From Leptodactylus fallax (lineage: Eukaryota; Chordata; Amphibia; Anura; Leptodactylidae): 64,000 nucleotides of DNA. This document shows positions 1 to 9,826 of the stretch, in pieces. Every line of letters begins with the position of its first letter. The stretch's first letter is position 1. Under the pieces are notes generated by a model. That model ran no database searches and was not told where the DNA came from. It worked only from the letters and a program-made list of their open reading frames with translations. Position numbers and translations under genes: made by a program. The DNA is taken from NCBI GenBank assembly GCA_947044405.1, contig CAMRHE010000503.1:1-64000 (forward strand). The letters are read 5' to 3'.

Positions 1-17
1 GTCCACTTCTGCGGTAT

Positions 18-766
18 GGACACTGAATGAACAATATACTCAAAACTATCCCTAACTGACCCTGACTTCACATTTGGGTGCACCCCCTTTTCCCCAGTGG
101 TCCAGGTGGACCGCTTACAGTCCGTAGAAGCGCGCGGTGGGGCCCAAAGTCGGTCCTTTCTTTTATAGTGAAGCGTCCTCTCCTCACTGTTATCAGGATC
201 TTGGGAGAAATGAAGTCCTCTTTAACAGGGAAACCCAATGAATGCAATGTAATCCAACAGCAGATTCCACTCAGCACACTGACAGTCCTGCCGAATCCAT
301 ACACTGAGCTGGGTTGTAAGCCGGGGTTTAGCAGGTGCTGTCCAGTACATCAACAGCACTGCGAGTCTCTATCTGTGGTATCCATATACACAGTCACAAT
401 GTCAGTCTCACTGATCAGCCACTGAGCACAGTTCCTTTCACGTGGACTCACTAGTCCTGTTGTCTCTTTACACTCTGTTTGTCTCTGGACCAAGATACAG
501 CTTAGCTGTACAGAAAAATCTCCACACCAGTTCAATACAACACTTGCTAAGATGGCTGCTGCTCTTTGTCTCGTCACTTCCTGCTTCTCTGCTCACATTC
601 TGTCTGCAGAACAGGCAAGCTGACATAAAAGGGGGGGGAGTCACTCCAGCATCATGTCACAATTACAATGGCTGCTGTCTTAAAGGAACAGAATCACAGA
701 AATACATTCAACATTAACAGTTTATACAGACAAATGAAGCTTAAGACAACATTGGCTGTCTCTTAC
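18..766. repeat. Non-coding repeat X, copy 1
   Basis: About 750 bp with no convincing coding capacity, placed directly before the AT-rich retrotransposon B1. It recurs almost unchanged at 10831-11595, also before a B element, but is absent before B3. It contains a TATA-like ATAAAAGG near 624-631 followed by a G run, which could suit an LTR or promoter-bearing repeat. I could not define terminal TG/CA boundaries or a primer-binding site. Homology to B3 starts at about 766-767, so X either inserted between B ORF1 and ORF2 or flanks a 5'-truncated B. Identity unknown. Bases 1-17 are upstream sequence with nothing recognisable. Confidence 0.6.
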
Positions 767-857
767 AAGTGTTCATCTGGAAACCGTTTTTTTACTATAA
801 GAAGATTATTTATGTATTTATCGTTTTATTCTGGTTTGGATTCTTTCTACTTTCCCA

Positions 858-3800
858 ATGGCGGAGATCTCAGGAATTTCTTTCAACGTGAGGGGTGCCA
901 AATCCAAGACCAGACGGGCCGCTCTGTTCAACTATTTTTCCTGCCTGGCAGCCTCAATTTTTTTCCTGCAGGAGTGCGGTATAGATCACATGCGTTCCTA
1001 TCGTAAATATGAAAAGGATTGGAAGCTCGGGCCCTCCGTGTGGTCAGGGTCCAACGAATCCAGAGCTTCCGGCGTGGCAATCCTTTTTAAAGGCAATGTT
1101 TTAATCGATTTTATTCAAGAGATACTTCCAGGACGTATTTTATTGGTTAAAGTTATTATCGATGGTTTTAAGTGGCAACTTTTAAATATCTATGCATCAC
1201 CCGATAAGCAAGAGAGAGCTAAAATGCTGGAGACTATCCCCCTATTTATTAACACAACGGATCCATTGATAATGGCGGGTGATTTTAACTGTGTTTTAAG
1301 AGGAGAACGCCGGCTCACGAATAGTTCCTCTAGGAACTATGACAAAACCTCCGGCATGTTAAAAAACCTTACCCTGGACTGTAGACTTAGAGACGTTTAC
1401 AAAGATTGCAACAGAGGTTTGCCGGAGGGAGCCGGCGTTACCTGGAGTAATGCCTCGTGCAGCTCCAGGATTGACTATATTTTTACCTCACAGAATGTGT
1501 TGCCTTTATCTTGTAGTGTTTTAACCAATATTTTATCTGACCATAGAGTTTTAAGTTTTAAGGTAAAAGCTAACGAAAATTCTTTTAAAGGTCAGAGGTC
1601 CTGGAAGTTAAATGTCTCACTTTTAGATGATCCACAGGTTTGTAAAGATTTTATTGAATTTTATCAGAGATGCAGGCGGGCCAGAGACCCCAGTGTCCCC
1701 ATTTGTAAGTGGTGGGGCAAAATAAAGCACCGCATCAGACGTTTTTTTACAAAAAGGGGGATACAAAAGAAGAAGGAGGAGTTGGCTTTTTATGAGGATC
1801 TCAATGCCCGCCTGCAAACCCTGTATAAACTGGAAAAAGCTGGTTTAGAAGTGCAAAATGATATTTTAAACTTAAAAGAGGAAATCTCCAAGTGTCTAGA
1901 GCATAAAGGTAAGGAAATTATTTTCCGTACTAAAGTACGTCATATTGAGGAAAATGAGAAATGCTCTAGATACTTTTTTTAAAAAATAAGTGAAAACAAA
2001 ACTATGATTGAGAATATAGAAGGAGATACCAATATACAGGGTATTTTAACAAAAGCCCACGCCTTTTATTCAGACCTTTTTAGCACTAAGCCTGTGGATC
2101 ATAGTTTTTTAGTTGACTCGCTGAAGGAGGTTAAGACCGTTTTATCCCCTGCTTCTAAAGTTTTTTTATTGCAGATGCCTGAGGAGCAGGAGGTTTTACA
2201 ATCTTTAAGAAGTTTTAAAGCAGGTAAGGTACCTGGCCCCGACGGGTTACCCTATGAATTTTATACAAAATTCTATGAATTACTGAAAGACGATCTTATT
2301 AATCTTATTAAGGATGTTTTTACTTCTAAGAAGCTTCCCAAATCCTGGAGGAAGGGTGAGGTCTCCCTTCTATTTAAAAAAGGTGACAAATCGGATTTGA
2401 AGAATTGGAGACCAATCACCCTCCTCAATGTGGATTATAAAGTAATGGCAAAGCTCTGTGCAAATCGCCTAAAGACCGTCATCCCGCAGATAATCCATTC
2501 GAACCAGGTCTGCGGGGTGCCAGGTAGGAGCGTATGGGACACCCTTAACCTAATAAAGGACGTAATAGAGGAGGCAAAAAACAGGAAAAGTAAGTTGGCC
2601 ATCTTGTCACTTGACTTTGAAAAGGCTTTTGATAGGGTGTCCCACTTTTATCTTTTTAAGGTTTTAGATCGCATGGGGGTACCCGAGGGGTTTTTACTGT
2701 CTTTAAAGGCCTTTTATAAGAATTGTAGAAGTAAAATCTTAATTAATGGTTTTAAGACGCAGGAGGTATTTTTAAAATCAGGTGTGAAGCAGGGGTGTAC
2801 CTTGTCCCCACTGCTTTTTATATGTGCACTGGAACCCTTATTATGTGCAATAAGAAATGATAAGAAGATACGTGGCGTGCCCCTGCCCGGAGGTGGAGGG
2901 GTGGAAGCCAAAGCAGTGGGGTACATGGATGACGTCACAGTTTTTTGTCAGGACACCCCTGCAATACAGAGAACTTTTAAACAGATTGATTTTTACTGTT
3001 GTGCCTCAGGTTTTAAGATAAATTATAATAAAAGTAGTCTTTTAAACATCGGAGGCATGACCCTTACTGATATTCCAATCCCTGTGTCTGAGTCTATTAA
3101 AATTTTAGGCATCTCCTTCAGCGAGTCTAATAATGGGGTTTCTAGTTGGGACTTGGTGGCTGAAAAGATAAACAAGAAATTATGCATGTGGAGCCTAAGG
3201 AAACTAAGCATGGAGGGAAAGGTTCTGATTTTAAAAATGGTAATTCTCCCGATTTTATTATATTTGAGTCTGGTGTTCCCTCCCCCCACGGTTTTACTCA
3301 GAAAAATTACCAAATCTTGTTTTACGTTTTTTTGGAATTCCAAAGCAGAAAAAATTAAAAGAGAACTGGTGGTGAGATCTAAGAAAAAAAGGTGGTAAGG
3401 ATTTCCCCGATTTTAACAGGTTCCTTTTAATTAAGTATTTTTGTTACTGTTTTAACGGGCTTTTTAAAGATCACTATTGGTCATATCTTTTAAGATACAA
3501 CACGGGTGTTTTTATGAGGAAAATGGGCTGGTTTAAGACTGTTTTAACTTCACCGTATTCTTTTAACCTCCCATCACACTATAGTATCTTGGAGAAAATA
3601 GTGGGTCTTTTTAACCTAAAAAATAGAACCGTTGAAGAACTAAAATACAGCAAGAGGATTATCACTATTCTAAGAGGGGAAGAAAACACGATACAAATCG
3701 AGAATTTTAATGTAGAAACCAGCGCTAAGATATGGAATTTAACTAGTTGTTTCCCTCTTTTTAATCAGCAGCTGGACCTGGCCTGGAGTTGCGTGCACCA

Positions 3801-4034
3801 GTGTCTTCCGTGCCGGGCCTTCCAATACAGAAGAGGATACGCCAGGTCCGCCGTCTGCCCGAGGGAGGGCTGCCAGGCAGAGGAAACCGTGCTCCATATT
3901 TTTTGGGAGTGTACTTTTGCAAAAGACTTATGGACTAAAATACTCCCTTTGTTGGCTAAGATGGCGGGCCTGAGAGACCTGACATACAACATGACCCTAT
4001 ATGGACTCTTTAGTTGCCCGACGACGTTCCAGAA
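858..4034 (+). pseudogene. B1 ORF2: endonuclease-reverse transcriptase, broken
   Basis: The expected product nicks the target DNA and reverse transcribes the element RNA at the nick. The chosen start is the ATG at 858, in the context CCCAATGGCG, shared with B2 and B3. The N-terminal APE-like endonuclease shows FNVRG, FLQECG (Glu39), MAGDFNC, SRIDYIF and LSDHR. A TAA at 1980-1982 interrupts the frame, and the same frame resumes, with an ATG at 2004. The RT domain has FEKAFDRVSH, SGVKQGC and GYMDDV. An extra A in the run near 3385-3392 (A7, where B3 has A6) shifts the frame. Reading resumes at 3514 and covers the C-terminal Cys/His motif CPREGCQAEE...HIFWEC. Past about 4035 the sequence dissolves into homopolymers. 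Not functional as written. Confidence 0.85.
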
Positions 4035-4378
4035 GGCCGGGGCAGGGAAAAGGAGGAAAGGGGGGAGAGCGCCGCCCCCCGGGCCGGGCAAAAACTTCTT
4101 TTTTAAAAAAAAAATATTTCCTCCCCTTTTTTTTTTTTTCTGTTTTGTTTTTATGAAAAATTATTATAATCTTTTTTTTATAAAAAAAAAACCCCCCCTT
4201 TTTAAAAAAAAGTTTTTAAAAAAGGGAAAATAAAAAAAAATCCACCAACAACCTTTTTTGTTGTATATTTTTTTTTTTTTTTTTGTTTTTTTTTTTTTGT
4301 TAAAAATTAATTTTAATAATTTTTTTTTAAAAAAAAATGCCGCCCCCGTTTTTGTTTTTTAAAAAAAAAAATTTTTTT
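4035..4378. other. Homopolymer-distorted tract over the B1 3' end
   Basis: The stretch is dominated by runs of T, A, G and C. It can still be followed against the clean B3 3' end (51555-51902): the ORF2 tail, the ACCAACAACC...GTTGTATATTTTT block, and AAAATGCCG shortly before the U2-like TTATCAG. The changes consist almost entirely of bases turned into their neighbours. I infer a sequencing or consensus artefact rather than genuine mutation. Confidence 0.7.
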
Positions 4379-4403
4379 TATCAGTTCAATATCTGGTGCG
4401 AGG

Positions 4404-4580
4404 GGAACTGGAATAGGAACCGTTCGGATAGCAATATCCGGTAAAACTTCTGGGACGCCAGAAAGCGGATCCGCTCGGACGCCCATATCCGAAATTTCCA
4501 GGATAAACCGAGTGCCATTTATTGGACGGGGGAGCAGTGCTGCATTTGATCTGCCTTTAGACCGAGAGGGCGAGCCCTCT
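4404..4580 (+). promoter_or_regulatory. Keno leader hairpin cluster
   Basis: Five adjacent self-complementary segments lie in the 5' UTR: CGGATA-GCAA-TATCCG (4425-4440, a GNRA-type tetraloop), TTCTGG-GACG-CCAGAA (4448-4463), the palindrome GCGGATCCGC (4465-4474), TCGGA-N8-TCCGA (4475-4492) and AGAGGG-CGAG-CCCTCT (4565-4580). All are conserved in the other K copies. Possible roles are RNA packaging, translation of ORF1 or a self-cleaving fold. I cannot establish a ribozyme by eye. Confidence 0.55.
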
Positions 4581-4826
4581 AGCGCCTTCGAGACCTTCGC
4601 CATCGAAGACCGACGCCAGCAAGGGAGAAGCAGCTGACAACCCACCGTGAGCACATCCCGGGAAGCTCAGGGAGAGAGAACGACTTGGACTTCGGGAGGC
4701 GGAGCTTCGGGAGATATTCAGATTATGGGGCGGAGCCTAGCTGAAACTCCAGGAGAAGACTTCAGGAGCGCCGAGGGACAGTTCTCTGCCCAGAGTCTTC
4801 GTGGGACAGCCCGGTGCCAGGAGGTA

Positions 4827-6390
4827 ATGGCCACAGAAGGAACCATCCCCAAGAAGGCGGGGAGACCAGCCGGGGGCAAGGCCAAGGTAAGCCAGGCTCC
4901 GGCGGCCATCTCGGACGTCTCTCCGTCCGCTTCCGCCGGCCAGACGGGAAACCTGCTGCCGACTCAGGGGGCTCCAACCTTGGAGCCCTGGATGAGGCAA
5001 ACGGTGACTCTGAGGCTGAAGGAGGTGGACGGAAAGCGTCCAAACATGACAGAGAAAATTTTCTGTCAAAAGATGGTCCTGGAGCAGGGCTTTTCCAAAG
5101 CCGAGACCCTAGCAGTCCACGCCTTCGTCACAGGGATTTTCTTTGTGACTTTTGCCTCCGTGGACATATGCAGGAGGTATTGGGATGCGGTGAAGTCAGC
5201 GCTGCCGGGATCCCCTTTCAGGATGTTCGTGGGCAGCTGCCCAGTGCAACAGAACGAGAGACGGATCACGGTGGCGATGAGGAATCCGCACACCCCAGGC
5301 AGCGACGTAGCCACGTTCCTGAGCAGGTACTGTACTGTGATCAAGGAGCCGTCCAAGATCCTGAACAGTCTCGGCTTCTGGAATAGCAAGTGGTCAGCCG
5401 TAGTCCGCCTCCACAGGGACCCCCACAACTCCAACGGCCTGGTGCATCTGCCGCCGGTGTTCTCGCTCGGGAACTCCTACGGGCTCATCTTTTACCCCGA
5501 TATGCCGCGCTGCTGTCGCAAGTGTGGTAAGGAGGGGCACGAAGGAAGGGCCTGCAAGGAGAACGCTTGCAGGAACTGCCGTGTGGTGGGGCACGAGACG
5601 AAGGATTGCCCCACGCGGAAGACCTGTAATCTGTGTGGGGAGGCGGACCACGCCTACAAGGGGTGCCCGAAGAGATCCTGGGCGAGGGTGGCGGCGGATT
5701 TCGCGGCCGGCGCGCCCGCCGCGCCGGCCAAGAAGAAGCCAGCGACCAAGCCCAAAGACACTCAGAAGCCCCGGAATCCCCAGAAACCGGAGCAGAGCAA
5801 GGGTAAGCAGCAGCGGCAGCAGCAGAAGCAGAAGCAGAAGCCGCAGCCGCCGCAGCAGCCCAAGAAAAATCCTGAGCAGGGTAAGCGGACGACTCCCCCC
5901 CCCCCCCAGTGTTCCCCCCACTGAGGTTATCCCTCTCCTTCCCCCCATCACCTCAGTGGCCACCCCTGCCCCCCCTCACCCTCCCCCCCCGGCTTCCCCT
6001 CCCCCAGCAGCACTAACACCTCCCCCTCCAGCTGCTGTGGGCCCCTCCTTGGAGGAATTCCCCCCCCTCCCCTCTCCCGCTTGTCTTGTTTCAGAGCAAA
6101 GGAAAAGGAAGAAGAGCGAAGGCCCCGACGAAGACGACGAGGTCTCCAAAAAGTTAGCAGTAGAGCCCGCCGAGGACGCCATCCCGGTGGACTTAGAACT
6201 CGAGAGGTATGTGGATACCCTGTTGGCCGAACCCCCGGCGTCAATCATCACCGAGATCCTCGGCGGTGAGGCGGTGGAGATGGTGGAGGCTTTCGATACC
6301 CACGCCCTGCAGGCGATTGAAGACTCCTTGGAGCAACTCTTGCCTGCGGACAAGAAGGAGGAGAAACCCCCCGACGGGAGCGGTAACTAG
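4827..6390 (+). pseudogene. K1 ORF1: zinc-knuckle RNA-binding protein, frameshifted
   Basis: ORF1 proteins of this clade bind the element RNA and form the RNP. The frame is open from a GTG at 4647, but I take the first conserved ATG (4827, context GTAATGG) as the start. K1 alone also has an ATG at 4725. Three CCHC knuckles sit at residues about 230-243, 248-261 and 267-280. They are followed by an Ala/Lys/Pro-rich and Gln-rich tail. A run of 13 C at 5895-5907 shifts the frame, so this frame ends at 5924. The C-terminal part, with EQRKRKKSEG and DTLLAEPPAS, continues in another frame to 6390. K4 encodes both parts in one frame. Confidence 0.8.
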
Positions 6391-6433
6391 AAAACCTGTC
6401 TTGAAGGTTTAATCTTTTCTTTTTTCTCTCACT

Positions 6434-9400
6434 ATGGCTGGGATCTCTATCTTTACCATAAATGTGCGGAGCATCAAGGAGAGGAGTAGACGTCAGACAG
6501 CTTTGTCGTTCGTGGAGAACATTGCTAAGGCGAATGTCGTGATGATGCAGGAGTGCGGCCTCCCCTCTCTTCGGTCCTATGGACACCTCTGCAGGGAGTG
6601 GAGCCACGGTCCGTCTTACTGGTCGGGTGGTGGCGACTGCAAGTCCGCAGGTATTGCCGTTCTCATCAGGGGGAACGCCTTCACGCTTGAAACCTACCGG
6701 GAGCTCGTCTGTGGCCGGCTAATGGTCATAGACGGTTCCTGGGCGGGGGAGCCTATTAGGCTCATCAACGTGTACGCTTCCCCCATGAAGAACGAGCGCC
6801 TGGAGCTTTTCCAGATCCTGCGCACTCAGCTCGCTACCACCAGGGCGGTCATTCTGGCCGGGGACTTCAACTGCCCTGTGGAGGGTGACGGAAGGAGTTC
6901 TTCTGCGTCAGCGAAGCTCGATGTAACATCTAAACTGCTGATCCAGATGGTGACCGGGGCCTCTCTCAGGGACGCGGTGGGTTCTATGGGGCCGGCATCA
7001 GCCAACTACACCTGGTGTCGGTCCGATGGCTCACTGCGTTCCAGGATTGACTTCGTGTTCACCTCTCGGTCAGTAGCACAGGTAAGCCACTCTATGATCC
7101 CTTGCTTCTTCTCTGACCACAGGGGTATTCTCTTTGAGGGCGCCGTGGGCAACGGTTTTCCACCCGGCCCCGGCTCCTGGAAGCTGAATTGCTCCTTGCT
7201 GGAAAATGAGGAGTTGTTGGAGGAGATTAGAGATGTCTACGTGTGCCTTCGTAACGACAAATTTTCCTTTAGCAGGTTGTCGGATTGGTGGGAATATGTT
7301 AAAGTCAATATCCGTTGTTTCTTCCAGGCGAGAGGCCGCCAGAAGGCGGCCCGGCGCAAGGGGGACCTGAGGGAGATGCAGCGCGAGCTGCGTTCCCTTC
7401 AGGACCTCGAGCGCTGTGGCTGGGACGTCAGGGATATGCTGGAGGACGCCAAGAAGGGTCTCAAGGGGCACTTTGAGGAGGAATCGCGGCAGATCATCTT
7501 CCGTTCCAAGGTGGAGCATCTGGAGAAGGGTGAGAAATGTAACTCTTTCTTTTTCAGAAAGGTCCACTCAGGCCACACGCCCGTCACAGAGATGAGGGAT
7601 GGAGACGGCAACATGAGAAGGGGGAAGAAGGAAGTGATGGGCGTCGTCCGCGACTACTACCGCGACCTCTACTCCCCGAAACCCACCGACGAAGATGCAG
7701 CGGAAGAGTTCCTGTCAGGTATCACGAATCCTCTTGATCCTACAGGTGCTGAGGCTCTGAACGCCCCTCTGACGGTGGCCGAAGTCCTCGCTGCCGCTAA
7801 ATCCTTTAAGGTCGGAAGGACTCCGGGTAGCGACGGTCTCCCCGCCGAGCTATACGTAGCTCTGGGGGACCTGATCTGCTCGGATCTGAAAGATCTCTAC
7901 GAGGAGATGGTGGTGGCGGGGACGATGCCGCCGTCGTTGCGGGAAGGCTTGATCACGATCTTGTACAAGCAGAAGGGGGAAAGATGCGACCTGAAGAATT
8001 GGCGTCCCATCTCGCTCCTCAACGTGGACTACAAGATCCTGGCCAAGGTGATGTCAACGAGGTTGAAGGCAGTCATCGGCAGCGTCATCCACCCGGACCA
8101 AACCTGCGCCATTCCTGGTCGGAGGATCGCGGACAGCTTAGCCCTGGTGAGAGACACATTGCACTACATCGGAGACCGCCGTGCACACGCGGCCCTGGTC
8201 AGCCTGGATCAGGAGAAGGCCTTCGATCGTGTCTCTCACGATTTCATGGCGAAAGCCCTCCGCCAACTTGGTGTGGGTGAGTGGTTCTGTCGTATGGTTA
8301 ACCTCATGTATCTTGACATCCACAGCTCGGTGATGGTGAACGGCTGGAAAACTGACCCCTTTTCGGTTCGCTCCGGGGTCAGACAAGGCTGCCCGCTCTC
8401 TCCCCTCCTTTTTGTTTGTGTTATAGAACTGTTCGCAGAATCTATCCGGCAGAATCGAGGGATCAGAGGGATCATCGCACCGGGCTCAGGAAACCTGGAA
8501 GTCAAGTGTTCGCTCTACATGGACGATGTGACCGTCTTCTGCGCTGACCAGTCGTCGGTGTCAACGCTCGTCCAGACCTGCGAACGCTTCGGCCGAGCCT
8601 CAGGGGCTAAGGTGAACTGTGGAAAGTCAGAGGCCATGCTCTTCGGAGAGTGGCACCTGGCCTCCCCTGCTTTCTTTCCTTTCACAGTGCAGCCGGACTT
8701 CATCAAGATCTTGGGAGTCTGGTTCGGAAAGGAAGGCGCCGCCCTGAGGTCTTGGGACGAAAGACTCAAGAAAATCAATCAGCGAATCGGGCTTTGGAGC
8801 CTACGTCGGCTCACCATCGAGGGAAAGGCGCTCGTCCTGAGGAATGAGATCCTGCCTGTGCTCCAGTACACCGCACAGGCCTGGCCCCCACTGGCAACGG
8901 TGGCGCGGGCCATCACCAGGACCGTCTTCCACTTTGTGTGGGGCTCCAAAATGGACCGGGTGAAGCGGAGCATCATGTACAAGGACCGGCTCAAGGGAGG
9001 TAAGAATGTCCCCGATATTCCAACCCTTCTAAGATCGGCTTTTGTTTGTGATTGTGTTCGCAGAACCCTGAGTACAGTCAGCGGATCCGCGGGGAAGGCC
9101 ATGTCTCGTTTGTTCCTGCTCCCCCTCTGGCGAGGGCTCGGCTGGGAGAAATGGGACAGCTCCGTCCCTTACAACTGGACCGTCCCGTGGTTCTACAAGG
9201 ACGTGCCCAAGTTCGTGAGGGAGTTCCAGCTGGAGGGTCTTAAACCGGATCTGTGGAAGCCAAAGACCATCCACAAGCTCATCCGAGCTAGGGATGGCAT
9301 GGAGGAGGTTCCAGGACTCACAGCGGACGCCACGAAGGTCGTTTGGGAGAACGTCTCTTCACGTCTGCTGACCAACGGGCACAAGGATCTGTCGTGGATG

Positions 9401-9826
9401 GCTATCCGAGGGGGGCTGCCCCTCAGGTCGTTCATGCATGCCCGCAACTTGAGCAAGACGAGGTACTGCCCACGGTGCCCCTACAAGGAGGAAACATCTT
9501 TGCACGTCTTTTGGGAGTGCCCTTTTGCTCAAGGCCTGTTGGACGAGCTGGAAGATGACTTTGAGGACTGTGTACCCAGGAGGGGCCTGACGTACCACGC
9601 GGTATTGTATGGGCTCTTCCAGGGGACTCACAGAGAGAGTGACATTCTGGAGGCCTGGCGACTTGTGAACTGTTTCAAGGACGCTATCTGGTTCGCCAGA
9701 AAAGGACTGACTTTGCGAAGAGAGGACATCACTTTTCAGGATTGTTGCAGGCTGATCCGCAGCCTGCAGCGGGACTATGCCATTCTGGATAGCCTGGCCG
9801 GTGAAGAGGAGGGAGAAGAGGACTGA
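6434..9826 (+). CDS. K1 ORF2: intact endonuclease-reverse transcriptase, 1130 aa
   Basis: This is the enzyme for target-primed reverse transcription. The start ATG (CTATGGCTGG) lies 43 bp after the ORF1 stop. The APE-like endonuclease occupies about residues 1-230: FTINVRS (Asn10), MMQECG (Glu40), GDFN (143-146), SRIDFVF (about 203-209) and SDH (227-229). The RT has LKNWRPISLLN, QEKAFDRVSH (Asp598), SGVRQGCPLSPLLF and YMDD at 695-698. A C-terminal knuckle CPRCPYKEETSLHVFWEC lies near 1012-1029. The tail is acidic (EEEGEED). All catalytic signatures are present and there are no internal stops. This copy has five G at the CAGGGGGAAC site where K2-K5 have six. With K6 it is one of two intact ORF2 genes here. 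Confidence 0.93.
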   Translation: MAGISIFTINVRSIKERSRRQTALSFVENIAKANVVMMQECGLPSLRSYGHLCREWSHGPSYWSGGGDCKSAGIAVLIRGNAFTLETYRELVCGRLMVIDGSWAGEPIRLINVYASPMKNERLELFQILRTQLATTRAVILAGDFNCPVEGDGRSSSASAKLDVTSKLLIQMVTGASLRDAVGSMGPASANYTWCRSDGSLRSRIDFVFTSRSVAQVSHSMIPCFFSDHRGILFEGAVGNGFPPGPGSWKLNCSLLENEELLEEIRDVYVCLRNDKFSFSRLSDWWEYVKVNIRCFFQARGRQKAARRKGDLREMQRELRSLQDLERCGWDVRDMLEDAKKGLKGHFEEESRQIIFRSKVEHLEKGEKCNSFFFRKVHSGHTPVTEMRDGDGNMRRGKKEVMGVVRDYYRDLYSPKPTDEDAAEEFLSGITNPLDPTGAEALNAPLTVAEVLAAAKSFKVGRTPGSDGLPAELYVALGDLICSDLKDLYEEMVVAGTMPPSLREGLITILYKQKGERCDLKNWRPISLLNVDYKILAKVMSTRLKAVIGSVIHPDQTCAIPGRRIADSLALVRDTLHYIGDRRAHAALVSLDQEKAFDRVSHDFMAKALRQLGVGEWFCRMVNLMYLDIHSSVMVNGWKTDPFSVRSGVRQGCPLSPLLFVCVIELFAESIRQNRGIRGIIAPGSGNLEVKCSLYMDDVTVFCADQSSVSTLVQTCERFGRASGAKVNCGKSEAMLFGEWHLASPAFFPFTVQPDFIKILGVWFGKEGAALRSWDERLKKINQRIGLWSLRRLTIEGKALVLRNEILPVLQYTAQAWPPLATVARAITRTVFHFVWGSKMDRVKRSIMYKDRLKGGKNVPDIPTLLRSAFVCDCVRRTLSTVSGSAGKAMSRLFLLPLWRGLGWEKWDSSVPYNWTVPWFYKDVPKFVREFQLEGLKPDLWKPKTIHKLIRARDGMEEVPGLTADATKVVWENVSSRLLTNGHKDLSWMAIRGGLPLRSFMHARNLSKTRYCPRCPYKEETSLHVFWECPFAQGLLDELEDDFEDCVPRRGLTYHAVLYGLFQGTHRESDILEAWRLVNCFKDAIWFARKGLTLRREDITFQDCCRLIRSLQRDYAILDSLAGEEEGEED

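Larger units (their letters stand above)
767..4378 (+). mobile_element. B1: 5'-truncated AT-rich Tx1-type retrotransposon
   Basis: This copy carries only the ORF1-ORF2 spacer, ORF2 and a degraded 3' end. It aligns with the better preserved B3 (48292-51902) from the block starting AAGTGTTCATCTGG. ORF1 is missing because repeat X takes its place. The last 350 bp are homopolymer-distorted but still follow the B3 3' end in order. K1 follows directly. The element belongs to the 10.8 kb X-B-K duplication. Confidence 0.85.

Noticed and set aside
18..766. Repeat X as the B-family 5' UTR
   Set aside because: The complete B3 has a different leader and an ORF1 upstream of ORF2, and X shares nothing with the B3, D or E leaders.
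4647..4826. Upstream extension of Keno ORF1 from a GTG codon
   Set aside because: GTG is not a usual eukaryotic start. The first ATG conserved in all copies is 60 codons downstream. The open upstream frame overlaps the structured leader.
4814..5386. 190-codon plus-strand frame overlapping Keno ORF1
   Set aside because: Shadow of ORF1 in another frame; composition is Gly/Ser/Arg-rich without domains, and the ORF1 frame carries the zinc knuckles.
7083..7120. Second GT-AG pair in ORF2 (CAGGTAAGCC to GACCACAGG)
   Set aside because: Removal would delete the conserved SDH part of the endonuclease, so it is not a real intron.
9000..9063. Intron-like segment in Keno ORF2 (GGTAAGA donor, TTCTAAG, T-rich stretch, GCAG acceptor)
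   Set aside because: The frame is open across it, and the encoded residues (GGKNVPDIPTLLRSAF) align with the B ORF2 (GGKDFPDFNRFLLIKYF). Its 64-nt length would break the frame, so it is coding. A cryptic splice use cannot be excluded but nothing supports it.
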